A DNA stretch of 64,000 nt from Mucilaginibacter sp. SMC90 (GTDB lineage: Bacteria; Bacteroidota; Bacteroidia; Sphingobacteriales; Sphingobacteriaceae). This document shows, one piece after another, positions 42,919 through 52,485 of this stretch. Numbering within the stretch: position 1 is the first letter of the stretch; every line of letters begins with the position of its first letter. The notes beneath the pieces were generated by a model, which ran no database searches, was not told where the DNA came from, and worked only from the letters and a program-made list of their open reading frames with translations. The stretch spans positions 4,960,001-5,024,000 of the forward strand of contig NZ_CP094527.1 in assembly GCF_022811725.1 (NCBI RefSeq). The letters run 5' to 3'. The position numbers and the translations under genes are program-made.

Positions 42919-45597
42919 TTAGTTTTTTTGCTGAGAAAGAAAAGTAACAAGTGATGCAAACTCGTCATAGGATAATGCGTTGGCAAGGCCTACAGGCATC
43001 ATGGATGTTTTCAATTCCTTACGGCTAAGCACATCGCTTGATTTAATGGTAAATACATCCCCGGTAATGTTTCTCATCACTATTTTCTGAGCAGACTCAT
43101 CCGTAATAAATCCCATATAGCTTTTATTGCCTTTAGCTGTTATCATTACAGTAGCAAACCCCTGCGAAATAGAAGCGCTTGGCTTTAAAATAGATTCGGC
43201 AATTTGCTGGCGGTTCATAATTGAACCAATCTGCCCCATAAAAGGACCTTTTAGCTTTTCGCCGCGGGTAAGGCTATGACAGGCAACACAGCCTTGGCGG
43301 GTAAAGAGGGCCTTCCCTATTTTGGGATCTCCTTTAACTTTAGCTAACATCAGCATCACATCTTCGATGGAAGTATTACCGATCTGTCCTTTCTTATTCA
43401 ATATTTTCGCCAAATCTACTTTAACCTCTTTTGTCGCAGCATCTTTTTCTTCACCGCCAAACGCAGTGATACCCATTTGATGGCGCTCATTCAGATCGGC
43501 AAAAAACTGTTTGCCCGCAGCACCTGACTTGCTCCGCTGAAGCGTAAGAAATTTTTCGATCCGGGGTGAGGCTTCCCAGGTTACACCTTTATAAATGGGA
43601 CCATGCGAGTCGGGCCTTGTTCCCCACCACCATGAAGCATCATAAGGCGCTTCCTGTTTATAAAGGCGGGCCAATGTTACCAATATCTGTTTCTTTGTTT
43701 TAAGATCTTTAACTTTTGGGTAAGCAGCAATTAATCCGTTTACCGCCCTGGCATCATACATGTAACGCAATGCCCATAACCCCAATGTTGAATTGGGTGT
43801 TCCAATAGCACTAACACATGCGTCAACCGCATTCATACTTACAAGTGCCCTTACAGCTAAGTGAGGCAGTATTATGGCCGAATTAGGTGTTGCGTGAGGC
43901 CCTTCGGTATTTTTAGCAGGTGCTACAAAACTTGCAGGAACCTTAGTTTTAAGCAACTCATGGGCAGCCTCCAAACGTCCAAGGCGCCCCAGGCCTATAA
44001 TTGCCGCAGCCTGCACGCGTGGCGACGGATCTTTCAGTGCACTTAAAAAAGGAGCAATCGGAACCTGTGCTATCCCATCTTTCCTGTCCGTTAACTCACG
44101 TAATGCAAATTCTCTGAGGGCATTGTCATGGGTAAGTTGCACAAGGTTAGATATCCCACTTTCCCTGGCAATTTGAGCATAAGTAAAAAGAGCGGCTGCC
44201 CGGGCATATAAAGGAGCACCTGTTTCTGATGCAATAGCAAAAGCTGCTTTACTACTTTCGCTTGCAGGCCTGGTTATAAGTTCCTGAGATGCATTTAACC
44301 TTGCTACTGCGCTCTGTGATTTTAACATGTTGGCTAAATCAGCCACTGTCATTGCCTTAACGTCAGGAAATGCCTTGTATGACCATCCATTTGGTATGGC
44401 CCTGATAACATAGCCCTTTGACGCGCTGCCAGAATATCCGGCCCCATCCCAGGCCGAGAGGTAAAGCCTTCCGGATCCATCAACATCAAGATCGGTGATC
44501 TGTGGAAGTTCAATAAATGGTTCTTCTGCTTGCGTAAAGCTGGGCCCATCGGGCGTTACCCTGTTTATATAAAGTTCACTCCGTCCCCAGTCGGCGGTCA
44601 TAGGCACATGATTATACTTTTCAGGCCAGGTTGGTTCGTCCATAAACAATGAGCCAGTACCCGAACCACCACCCAAATCAACCAGTCCGGGCAATATTTC
44701 GTCGGTAAAATGCTTGAATAATAGTGGGTAGCCATATTCGCCGGATTGGATATGATGCGAAAAACGAATATTCCAGCCGCCGCCGTCGTTGGTATTATCG
44801 CGGGTAAATATATTCATGTAAGAGTCTATAGCTACATCATAGATATTACGTGTACCATGTGTATAAACCTCCATCTCTTTGCCGTTTGGCCTTACCCTTA
44901 TAATACCGCCACCAAGCATGGTCAGTTTTTTACCATCACGGTCTGTCGCATCGTGAAAACCAAAATCCCCTACTGCTATGTAAATCCATCCGTCAATACC
45001 CATGCGGATACCATTAGTAGCATGGTCGGTTCCACGTTCGGCCAGCATGTGCGCATTACTTAAATGTTCAATTAGTGGTTTTGGCGGCCCATCGGCTATA
45101 CCATCGTGATCTTTATCTTCAAAAACTTCCAGGATCATGCCACTCGCTTTACCTGTTTCTTTCGAAAAAACGGTATGAAGCACAAAAACCTGGTCGCCCA
45201 TGATGAGTATGCCGCGCGGATCGTCAACATCGGCAAAATCTGTATGCTTATCTAACTTACCATCATTATCGCTGTCAATAAGTTTAATTATCCGCCCTTT
45301 TCCCGGATCTTTACCCAGCGAACCGATCATATCAACGCCAACAAACACCTCACCGGTAGCTGCAACGGCCAAACAAGCCGGACTTGGCGTAATATCAGGC
45401 CCGGTAAACCTGGTGATTGTAAAACCGGCAGGCCAGTGGAGCGAATCGCGCTTAGAGAAATTTAAATCTCGCCCTTTTGTTGATGATGAAACACTGCGTT
45501 TAGCTGGCGTAATTCCGCTCGCGCCGGTATTCGCAAAATATTTGAATGTCAGCAAAAATGATATGCATAAGAACAGGGTCAGGGAAAACTTTAACAT
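42919..45597 (-). CDS. Exported PVC-type dehydrogenase/HEAT/cytochrome c fusion
   Basis: 892 residues: an N-terminal signal or anchor (about 1-20); a beta-propeller of the membrane-bound dehydrogenase type (about 55-400; GHATNGIRMG-like TDHATNGIRMGIDGWIY, GTRNIYDVAID); HEAT repeats (about 410-660); a C-terminal cytochrome c module with C770-x-x-C-H774 (GCVACHS) and downstream Met (SMMPVGLANAL). This architecture is known in Planctomycetes, Verrucomicrobia and some Bacteroidota. It probably oxidises a sugar or related alcohol outside the inner membrane. It lies 42 bases after the DUF1080 gene, likely the same transcript. Confidence 0.85.
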   Translation of the reverse strand: MLKFSLTLFLCISFLLTFKYFANTGASGITPAKRSVSSSTKGRDLNFSKRDSLHWPAGFTITRFTGPDITPSPACLAVAATGEVFVGVDMIGSLGKDPGKGRIIKLIDSDNDGKLDKHTDFADVDDPRGILIMGDQVFVLHTVFSKETGKASGMILEVFEDKDHDGIADGPPKPLIEHLSNAHMLAERGTDHATNGIRMGIDGWIYIAVGDFGFHDATDRDGKKLTMLGGGIIRVRPNGKEMEVYTHGTRNIYDVAIDSYMNIFTRDNTNDGGGWNIRFSHHIQSGEYGYPLLFKHFTDEILPGLVDLGGGSGTGSLFMDEPTWPEKYNHVPMTADWGRSELYINRVTPDGPSFTQAEEPFIELPQITDLDVDGSGRLYLSAWDGAGYSGSASKGYVIRAIPNGWSYKAFPDVKAMTVADLANMLKSQSAVARLNASQELITRPASESSKAAFAIASETGAPLYARAAALFTYAQIARESGISNLVQLTHDNALREFALRELTDRKDGIAQVPIAPFLSALKDPSPRVQAAAIIGLGRLGRLEAAHELLKTKVPASFVAPAKNTEGPHATPNSAIILPHLAVRALVSMNAVDACVSAIGTPNSTLGLWALRYMYDARAVNGLIAAYPKVKDLKTKKQILVTLARLYKQEAPYDASWWWGTRPDSHGPIYKGVTWEASPRIEKFLTLQRSKSGAAGKQFFADLNERHQMGITAFGGEEKDAATKEVKVDLAKILNKKGQIGNTSIEDVMLMLAKVKGDPKIGKALFTRQGCVACHSLTRGEKLKGPFMGQIGSIMNRQQIAESILKPSASISQGFATVMITAKGNKSYMGFITDESAQKIVMRNITGDVFTIKSSDVLSRKELKTSMMPVGLANALSYDEFASLVTFLSQQKN

Positions 45598-45639
45598 CGT
45601 TACTTTTTGGTTATAGGTAAATTTATTTGTGATTCTATT

Positions 45640-46497
45640 TTATTGTTTAGCAATCCGTTTTTCGGCCGTTAACTGCTGTATTATTCCGGCAAGCTTTTGA
45701 GGGTCATGCGTATATTTTTCGAGGTTAACAATTTCAACTTTCCTGAACTCAACCGGATGACTTTCGCTTTGCAGGGAAATTGTGCCGCTCTTTAACAATG
45801 CGCCTTCTTCTGCCCCGCCAACAGGATCCAGCTGCGGGCGCTGATAACGTAACACTTCCTCGCCGTTTACATAATGTACAACCAGCGAATCACCTAATAC
45901 CAATGCCTCTACCCTAACCCATTGATCGCCATGAAAAGTTGCCGATTTTGAATCCAGGCAATGACTTTTAACAACCGAGTTGTCAAGCACATACTGTGTT
46001 CCGGGGGTGCACACATTGGCTGTTGGCCGTTTGTCCTTACCATTGCCCCCCAATAGTTGCACCTCAATTGACACGGGAAAATCCTGATCGAGGCCCATTG
46101 TTTTAGGATCCTGTCCATATATCATAATACCGCTGTTGCGGTACGCCCATCCGGGACCATCTTTAACCTGGTTGCCTGTAAAACGGTATTCCACACCTAT
46201 CAGATAATATGAAAAAGGCTTTTTATAAAACAAATGTCCAAACTGCTCGTCAAATTTTTCATACTGATCATAATTTACCTGGATCTTATGATCAACTACC
46301 CTGAAGGTATTACCAAAATTTTCATTTACAGCATGTTTTCTGATCTTAACAGTCCAATCCTTCAGGTCTTTCCCGTTAAAAAGCTGTTCCCACTTAACTT
46401 TTACTTTTGGGTCAGGTTTTTTAAACGCCAATAAAGCTATCAGGCCTGTTAACAATAAAATATTCAGAGTCGAAAAAATGAGTCCACGTTTTATCAT
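45640..46497 (-). CDS. Exported DUF1080 (3-keto-disaccharide hydrolase-like) protein
   Basis: 285 residues: N-terminal membrane/signal segment (about 5-25) and a LamG-like DUF1080 domain with WEQLFNGKDLKDWTVK at its start, YRNSGIMIYG near 128 and a final beta strand HPVEFRKVEIVNL. Some DUF1080 proteins hydrolyse 3-ketoglycosides. It is the first gene of the minus-strand unit with the dehydrogenase/cytochrome fusion, which makes an oxidise-then-cleave route on glycosides plausible (inference). A TTTACCCCC direct repeat lies upstream. Confidence 0.87.
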   Translation of the reverse strand: MIKRGLIFSTLNILLLTGLIALLAFKKPDPKVKVKWEQLFNGKDLKDWTVKIRKHAVNENFGNTFRVVDHKIQVNYDQYEKFDEQFGHLFYKKPFSYYLIGVEYRFTGNQVKDGPGWAYRNSGIMIYGQDPKTMGLDQDFPVSIEVQLLGGNGKDKRPTANVCTPGTQYVLDNSVVKSHCLDSKSATFHGDQWVRVEALVLGDSLVVHYVNGEEVLRYQRPQLDPVGGAEEGALLKSGTISLQSESHPVEFRKVEIVNLEKYTHDPQKLAGIIQQLTAEKRIAKQ

Positions 46498-46611
46498 GAC
46501 AATTATTTTTTGATATCCAACTATAAGCTTATCCGTTAGGAAAAAGACAGATATTTATATAGGTATAACCGGTTATTTGACCAAAAATGCAATATTACAA
46601 TCAAAAAAAAG

Positions 46612-46642
46612 GGGGGTAAAGCCCGAAATTTAAGGGGGTAAA
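46612..46642 (-). promoter_or_regulatory. TTTACCCCC direct repeat upstream of DUF1080 gene
   Basis: On the minus strand TTTACCCCC occurs at 46642-46634 and again at 46620-46612, a 22-bp step. A TTTG box begins exactly 27 bases beyond the second run of five C (46585). The rest of the 46498-46840 gap is AT-rich with no gene. The same layout recurs before the GH16 and susC genes. Confidence 0.65.
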
Positions 46643-46840
46643 ATAAAACACAGGTAAAAACCCTGCACGTATCATATTTATTACATAAATAACCAATCTA
46701 TAAGCCTGTAACCTTCCTGTTACTAACATCACCCTGTTCCGTTCCCTGATTTGTAACATTATCGTTCGGAGCTGAAAACACAACCCTTTTGCCAATGATT
46801 TTGATATTTTTACTTACCAGTTGTTAACTAATAATTTATA

Positions 46841-49800
46841 ATGTATACCAGGATAAATAATATTTTAAATCCGAAAATATACTTTAGCTTTCTTTTCCTT
46901 TTTATTTACCTGAATGTTTTTGGCTTTACCAACGGCCACCCTATAAGGTATTTTGGCATTGAAAACGGATTATCAAATAACGCGGTTACCTCCATTTACC
47001 AGGACCAATACGGATTTATATGGATGGGCACTTATGATGGCCTAAACCGGTATGACAGTGATGAATTTAAGATTTATAGAAACGAGTGGAATAACAGTAA
47101 ATCGCTCCCCTACAATCACATCAGCGCCTTAAATGGAATTGGCAATAAGATTTTGATAGGTACGCAGCGCGGACTCGTTTTTTATAATTACCAGGACTCC
47201 TATTTTTACCCCGAGTATTTTCAGGAACACAGCAGCGGTATCCGCCTAAAAATAGCTTCAAATATAAATATCATAGTAGCCGATAAAGACAGCAACTTAT
47301 ATATAGGCACAGATGAACTTGGATTGTTGAGATATGATAAAGCCAGAAAACTTTACCTGCAAACGGAGCTTACCAAACAATATAATTATAGCGTAAAAGC
47401 AATATGCCCAACCCATAATGGTGCCTGGGTATTTATAAAAACCAAAGGACTTGGTTTTTATGACTTCAAATCCGGACGGATAAATATCGTTGATACCCGG
47501 CTCAGCAGCGCCAGCTGCTTGCTTACAGATAAAACCGGCAACGTTTGGATAGGTACAGAAAACGGTTTGTTTTTGTTCAATATCAAAACAAAAACACTCA
47601 ACAGGTTTAGCCCGGCCGCCAACAGGCTTACAAGCGATAATATATCCAACCTAACACTTGATGAAAAAGACAACATATGGATAGCTACCGATGGCGGAGG
47701 CGTTAATATTTTAAATACCAGCAATGGCAAACTAACTTTCATTACCAATGGTAACACGGAAGGCTCGTTGCGAAGCGGAGCTATTACCACTGTTTTCCAT
47801 GACAAGGAGTATAGAGAGTGGATAGCAACACTACGCGGAGGTGTTAGCGTTGTTGACAACCTGAAAAAACCATTTGCACTTTATAACAATGATCCATTCA
47901 ATAAAAACAGTGTGATCAATAATTTCATCCTCTCGTTTTGTGAAGATGAAAAGCATAACCTGTGGATAGGCACGGATGGCGGCGGACTTTCTTATTGGGA
48001 TATTAAGAACAATATATACACCGGCTATACCCATGCATCAACCGGCGGTGGCTTGAGTACTGATTTTATCGTGAGCATAGTTAAAACCTTTGATAATAAA
48101 ATATGGATAGCCTCCTTCAACGGCGGTATCGACGAATTTAATAAAGCCACGGGCGTTTTCAAGCATTACAATTGCTATAATACTTTAACCCGGACAGCCG
48201 ATAAAAATCTTTGGAAATTATTTGAAGACTCCAGGCATCATTTATGGGCCAGCACCACCCGCGGTGGGCCATTATACCTTTACAACCGCAAAAAAGATTA
48301 CTTTGAACTATTTGATGAAAGCCTTGTTAACATACACACTATTTTTGAAGACAGGAAAGGAACATTATGGGCAGGTAATTATACCCGGCTTATTAAAATA
48401 GACACTGTTAGGAAAGCCCATTTGTTTTTCAATGTTGGTTATGGGATAAGAACCATTGCAGATGATAATTCAAACCATTTGTGGATTGGAACTGAAGGAG
48501 GAGGCTTATTGAAATTTAACCTTAAGGATATGAGCTATCTGAGGTATACTAAAGTTAACGGCCTGCCAAGTAATTCAATTCTTAATATCCTTATCGACAA
48601 TAAACAGAACCTGTGGTGCAGTACATATAACGGCCTTACCAGGTTTTCTCCGGCAAATAATAAGTTTACAAATTACATTGTTTCTGACGGCCTGCAAAGC
48701 CTTCAATTTAACTACAATGCAGCTATACGGCTTCATTCGGGCAATATGGCATTCGGCGGGATCAACGGATTCAATATATTCAATCCCGATAGCATCGAGG
48801 TAACAGACCATCACCCGGATCTTCGGATCACCGGCTTAAAGGTTGACAGTTCAGAAGCCGATGGCTCTGCCGAACTGTTAAAAGACCAATCGGTAGCCGA
48901 CCTTAAAACAATAAGCCTTAATTATTCGCAGGCTGCGCTCACCCTTCGTTACACAGCCCTTGAATATTCCTTTCCTGATAAAATTAATTATGCATACTAT
49001 CTTGAAGGCTGGGATCACAGGTGGAATTACGTAGGCAAAACCCAGTCGGCGTATTATACTCATTTGAGTGAAGGCAATTATACGCTCAGGATCAAAGCAA
49101 CAGATACAAGAGGAAATTGGATGCCAAAACAGATAAACGTTCAGGTTATCGTGTTTCCTCCGTGGTACCGTACCTGGTGGGCCTATGTAATATACACCGC
49201 TATTATTTTCGGTATAATATACATCTGTTTCCTTTACCGGGTAAAACAGACAAAACTTAAATTTGAAATTAACCTGGCCAACCTAAAAGTTGAAAAAGAA
49301 AAAGAACTGAACGAAAAGAAGCTTGCTTTTTTTACCAATGTTTCACATGAGTTCAGAACTCCTTTAACATTGATCATTAACCCCATCAAAGATCTGCTGG
49401 ATAAAACCAAAAGCCATTCGGATGAGCTAAGTACAGTGTACCGGAATGCCCGACGATTATTGGGGCTGGTAGATCAGCTTTTGCTGTTTCGCAAAATTGA
49501 AAGCGAAAACACGCAGTTAAATATAAGCGAAGTGAATTTCGTAAACATATGCGAGGAGGTATTTTCATGCTTTGTTCATCAGGCTAAAATCAAAAAATTA
49601 AATTACACGATAAAAACATCCGGAAGGAATATCTCCGTATTTGCCGATGTTGAGAAAATCGAGATATCATTATTTAACCTTATTTCAAATGCGGTTAAAT
49701 TTACCCCCGAGCATGGTACCATTAATATTGTTGTAGAAGACGATGATACCCACGTTTTATTTAAAATAACTGATAATGGCATTGGCATTAGCACCGAAAC

Positions 49801-50920
49801 CGGTGATAAGTTGTTTGATAAATTTTACCAGGTAAAAGATAATAATTACTTTAAAAAAGGATTCGGCATAGGTTTATACCTGGTTAAGGTTTTTATAGAT
49901 TGCCATAAGGGCACAATAAATTATGTAAATAATAAAACCGGCGGAACCACCTTCACCTTAAAGCTGCCAAAGGGGATCAAGCATTTTTCGGCTGAGGAAA
50001 TAAACCTGGTAGCAAATCCCGATTACAATTTTGTGAATGACCTTATAGATCATGACAGTAAAGAGCTTGTTGAGGAAAATAATGAATTACAAAAGCTTGA
50101 ATTGTTTAGCCAGGAAAAACACACCATCATTGTCATTGACGATAATGAACAGATAAGAACATATATCAAAAAAATATTTTTTGTCGACTATTTGGTTATT
50201 GAGGCAAAAGATGGCACAATTGGCCTCGAGCTGATCAAAAAACATATTCCAGACCTGATCATCAGCGACATTGTTATGGATGGAATAAACGGGTTGGATT
50301 TATGTAAAATGATCATGGAAGATACGGCCATAAAACATATTCCGGTTATTTTGCTCACCGGTGATACTACACCTGATATCATGATAAAAAGCCTTGAACA
50401 AGGTGCCATAGATTTTTTACGCAAACCATTTGATAAAGAAATACTTACAGCAAGGGTTAAAAGTGTACTAAGAAACAAAACCAAGCTTCAGCAATACTTT
50501 TATAAAGAGGTTACAAAAGAAAACGTTGCAATTAATATTTCCCGCGAAAACAAAGACCTGCTTAATAACTGCATTGCCGTTATAGAACAAAACTTCATCA
50601 ATGATGATTTTGATGTGTATGCACTGGCCGATGCAATAGGGATCAGTTATCCAACGCTTTTCAAAAGAATTAAAAGTACTACCGGCCAGTCAATCAACAA
50701 CTTTATCAGGTTTGTTCGCCTGCGCAAAGCTGCCGAACTCCTGATCCAAACCAATTGCAATATCAATGAGGCGGCAATACAGGTAGGCATTAGCGACATC
50801 AAATACTTCAGGGAGCAATTTCATAAACAATTCGGCGTCAACCCGTCAGAATTTATCAAAAAACACAGGGCCAATTTCCAGGTATCATATCGTTTAAATG
50901 AATTTGAAAACCTGCGGTAA
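46841..50920 (+). CDS. Hybrid two-component system sensor-regulator (HTCS)
   Basis: 1359 residues. Order: signal/anchor (about 12-30), periplasmic two-component propeller repeats (about 35-690; repeated DxxGxIWxGT-like blocks), Y_Y_Y domain (about 700-765), membrane helix (about 777-797), HisKA with phospho-acceptor H836 in NVSHEFRTPLTL, HATPase (about 930-1050), receiver with D1143 in ISDIVMDGI, and a C-terminal AraC-type HTH (about 1245-1340). HTCS proteins sense oligosaccharides and switch on the adjacent polysaccharide locus. It is divergent from the DUF1080 operon and upstream of GH16 and susCD. Confidence 0.95.
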   Translation: MYTRINNILNPKIYFSFLFLFIYLNVFGFTNGHPIRYFGIENGLSNNAVTSIYQDQYGFIWMGTYDGLNRYDSDEFKIYRNEWNNSKSLPYNHISALNGIGNKILIGTQRGLVFYNYQDSYFYPEYFQEHSSGIRLKIASNINIIVADKDSNLYIGTDELGLLRYDKARKLYLQTELTKQYNYSVKAICPTHNGAWVFIKTKGLGFYDFKSGRINIVDTRLSSASCLLTDKTGNVWIGTENGLFLFNIKTKTLNRFSPAANRLTSDNISNLTLDEKDNIWIATDGGGVNILNTSNGKLTFITNGNTEGSLRSGAITTVFHDKEYREWIATLRGGVSVVDNLKKPFALYNNDPFNKNSVINNFILSFCEDEKHNLWIGTDGGGLSYWDIKNNIYTGYTHASTGGGLSTDFIVSIVKTFDNKIWIASFNGGIDEFNKATGVFKHYNCYNTLTRTADKNLWKLFEDSRHHLWASTTRGGPLYLYNRKKDYFELFDESLVNIHTIFEDRKGTLWAGNYTRLIKIDTVRKAHLFFNVGYGIRTIADDNSNHLWIGTEGGGLLKFNLKDMSYLRYTKVNGLPSNSILNILIDNKQNLWCSTYNGLTRFSPANNKFTNYIVSDGLQSLQFNYNAAIRLHSGNMAFGGINGFNIFNPDSIEVTDHHPDLRITGLKVDSSEADGSAELLKDQSVADLKTISLNYSQAALTLRYTALEYSFPDKINYAYYLEGWDHRWNYVGKTQSAYYTHLSEGNYTLRIKATDTRGNWMPKQINVQVIVFPPWYRTWWAYVIYTAIIFGIIYICFLYRVKQTKLKFEINLANLKVEKEKELNEKKLAFFTNVSHEFRTPLTLIINPIKDLLDKTKSHSDELSTVYRNARRLLGLVDQLLLFRKIESENTQLNISEVNFVNICEEVFSCFVHQAKIKKLNYTIKTSGRNISVFADVEKIEISLFNLISNAVKFTPEHGTINIVVEDDDTHVLFKITDNGIGISTETGDKLFDKFYQVKDNNYFKKGFGIGLYLVKVFIDCHKGTINYVNNKTGGTTFTLKLPKGIKHFSAEEINLVANPDYNFVNDLIDHDSKELVEENNELQKLELFSQEKHTIIVIDDNEQIRTYIKKIFFVDYLVIEAKDGTIGLELIKKHIPDLIISDIVMDGINGLDLCKMIMEDTAIKHIPVILLTGDTTPDIMIKSLEQGAIDFLRKPFDKEILTARVKSVLRNKTKLQQYFYKEVTKENVAINISRENKDLLNNCIAVIEQNFINDDFDVYALADAIGISYPTLFKRIKSTTGQSINNFIRFVRLRKAAELLIQTNCNINEAAIQVGISDIKYFREQFHKQFGVNPSEFIKKHRANFQVSYRLNEFENLR

Positions 50921-50998
50921 ATTTAAAAGTATGTATCAAGTTTAAAGGGTTCTGCGCTGTTTTTGTAAAAAGAGCCGCGGGGTAGCCCGATAGCAAAT

Positions 50999-51038
50999 TT
51001 CGCCCCCTTTAATTTATAGGTTTACCCCTGCTTTGCCC
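50999..51038 (+). promoter_or_regulatory. TTTACCCC direct repeat upstream of GH16 gene
   Basis: TTCGCCCCC (50999-51007) and TTTACCCC (51021-51028) are 22 bp apart; a third, TTTGCCCC (51031-51038), follows 10 bp later. TTTG at 51056 is 27 bases beyond the fifth position of the second C run. The start codon is 81 bases from the second repeat. Confidence 0.65.
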
Positions 51039-51109
51039 CTCAAAATATCACTTATTTTGTTTGGGTATAAAACCAATACAACCATTTTAAACTATAATTA
51101 TTCGTTTTT

Positions 51110-51955
51110 ATGATAACCAGAATGATCGCTGCGGCCCTGCTCATATTTATTCCGTTTGCAGGTAAATGTCAACAGGATACAGTGGGCGGCTATAAATTAG
51201 TTTGGGCAGATGAATTTAATAGTAATGGCCCGCCCAATGCTGATAACTGGGGCTTTGAATCGGGGTTTGTACGCAACAATGAAGATCAATGGTACCAGGA
51301 GCAAAACGCAGCCTGCCACGGAGGCAAGTTGATAATTGAGGCTCAGAAGGTGCACCTGCCTAATCCTGGGTATCTACCCAACAGCATCAACTGGAAACAA
51401 AAAAGACAATTTATAGACTATACTTCATCAAGCATCAATACACGGGGCAAGCATAGTTTCCAATACGGACGGTTCGTGATGTGCGCCCGGATAAGTACCG
51501 ATGCTGGGCTATGGCCTGCTTTTTGGACCCTGGGGGTTGAAAAACCGTGGCCGTCCAACGGCGAAATTGACATTATGGAATATTACAGAAATAAGCTTCT
51601 GGCTAATATTGCCTGTGGTACTGAGGCCCCTAACAAAGCAAAATGGTATAGCAATACCAAAGCCATGAGCACTTTTAAAACTAACTGGAGTAAGAAATTT
51701 CATATCTGGCGCATGGATTGGGATAAAACCGCCATCAGCTTATATGTAGATGATCTTTTACTTAACCGTGTGGCTTTAAAAGACCTTGTTAACCAGGACG
51801 GCAGCCAGTTTAACCCTTTTATGCAGCCGCACTATATATTATTGAACCTTGCAATCGGGGGCGACAATGGCGGTGCCCCTTCTGCCACAAAATTCCCTAA
51901 ACGTTTTGAAGTTGATTATGTACGCGTATATCAAAAAACGCAAAACCCTGAATAA
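51110..51955 (+). CDS. Glycoside hydrolase family 16 enzyme
   Basis: 281 residues with a signal peptide (1-20, ending GKCQQ). The GH16 jelly roll has its catalytic site at E152-I-D154-I-M-E157 (GEIDIMEYY), nucleophile and acid/base, with LVWADEFNSNG at the start and FEVDYVRVYQ at the end. The inserted Met (ExDxME) points to beta-1,3-glucanase/laminarinase-like members rather than kappa-carrageenases. It has no carbohydrate-binding module. It sits between the HTCS and susC genes. Confidence 0.93.
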   Translation: MITRMIAAALLIFIPFAGKCQQDTVGGYKLVWADEFNSNGPPNADNWGFESGFVRNNEDQWYQEQNAACHGGKLIIEAQKVHLPNPGYLPNSINWKQKRQFIDYTSSSINTRGKHSFQYGRFVMCARISTDAGLWPAFWTLGVEKPWPSNGEIDIMEYYRNKLLANIACGTEAPNKAKWYSNTKAMSTFKTNWSKKFHIWRMDWDKTAISLYVDDLLLNRVALKDLVNQDGSQFNPFMQPHYILLNLAIGGDNGGAPSATKFPKRFEVDYVRVYQKTQNPE

Positions 51956-52052
51956 TACTTGCCGGTAGTTAAAACTTTGACTGTTTAAATTATTTAAAAG
52001 AAATACTTCTGTTTATATGCGATTTAGTGTCAATAACACAAGCTTTTATAGA

Positions 52053-52082
52053 TTATCCCCTTTTTTTTACAGCTTTACCCCC
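52053..52082 (+). promoter_or_regulatory. TTTACCCCC direct repeat upstream of susC
   Basis: TTATCCCC (52053-52060) and TTTACCCCC (52074-52082) are 21 bp apart. TTGG at 52109 is 27 bases beyond the fifth C, the same place where the other two sites have TTTG. It lies 403 bases before the susC ATG, implying a long leader. Confidence 0.6.
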
Positions 52083-52105
52083 TTTTTTTCTGAAAAAATA
52101 GAGGT

Positions 52106-52123
52106 TAATTGGATAACCAATTA
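52106..52123. promoter_or_regulatory. Palindrome overlapping the inferred susC promoter
   Basis: TAATTGG-ATAA-CCAATTA is a perfect 7-bp inverted repeat with a 4-base spacer. It overlaps the TTGG box placed 27 bases after the C-run repeat, so it could be a second control site. Confidence 0.35.
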
Positions 52124-52200
52124 GCGTAGACTGTTTGTCATAACCCCTGCAATATTATAACAGCCTATTTATACAGATTTTTTTTATTTATTAAAAAGTT

Positions 52201-52290
52201 GCTTCCTGGCGCTATGAGATAATATAGCCTATAATGTAAAAAACGCATTGTGACTATAACTATCGCCACCAGGTTTATGAGCCAGGAAGC
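52201..52290 (+). other. Stem-loop in the long susC leader
   Basis: Perfect 10-bp arms GCTTCCTGGC (52201-52210) and GCCAGGAAGC (52281-52290) enclose 70 bases with further weak pairing. It lies about 195 bases before the susC ATG, in a 530-base gap with no gene. It could be a structured 5' leader or a small RNA. Confidence 0.45.
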
Positions 52291-52485
52291 CGCTATGTTC
52301 TTTGAGAGTGCTGCGTGAATTTCGCTTTAAATTTAAATTGTTATTTCGACAATTATTTTCTATTAACTGAATCAAATAACCTAAACAAAAAATGATGGTA
52401 AAACAAAACAAGTAAAACGAAAAACGGACCAGGATCCAGATGCATTAAACCGATGCCAATTTTCAATTTTTAATCAAACCCAATT

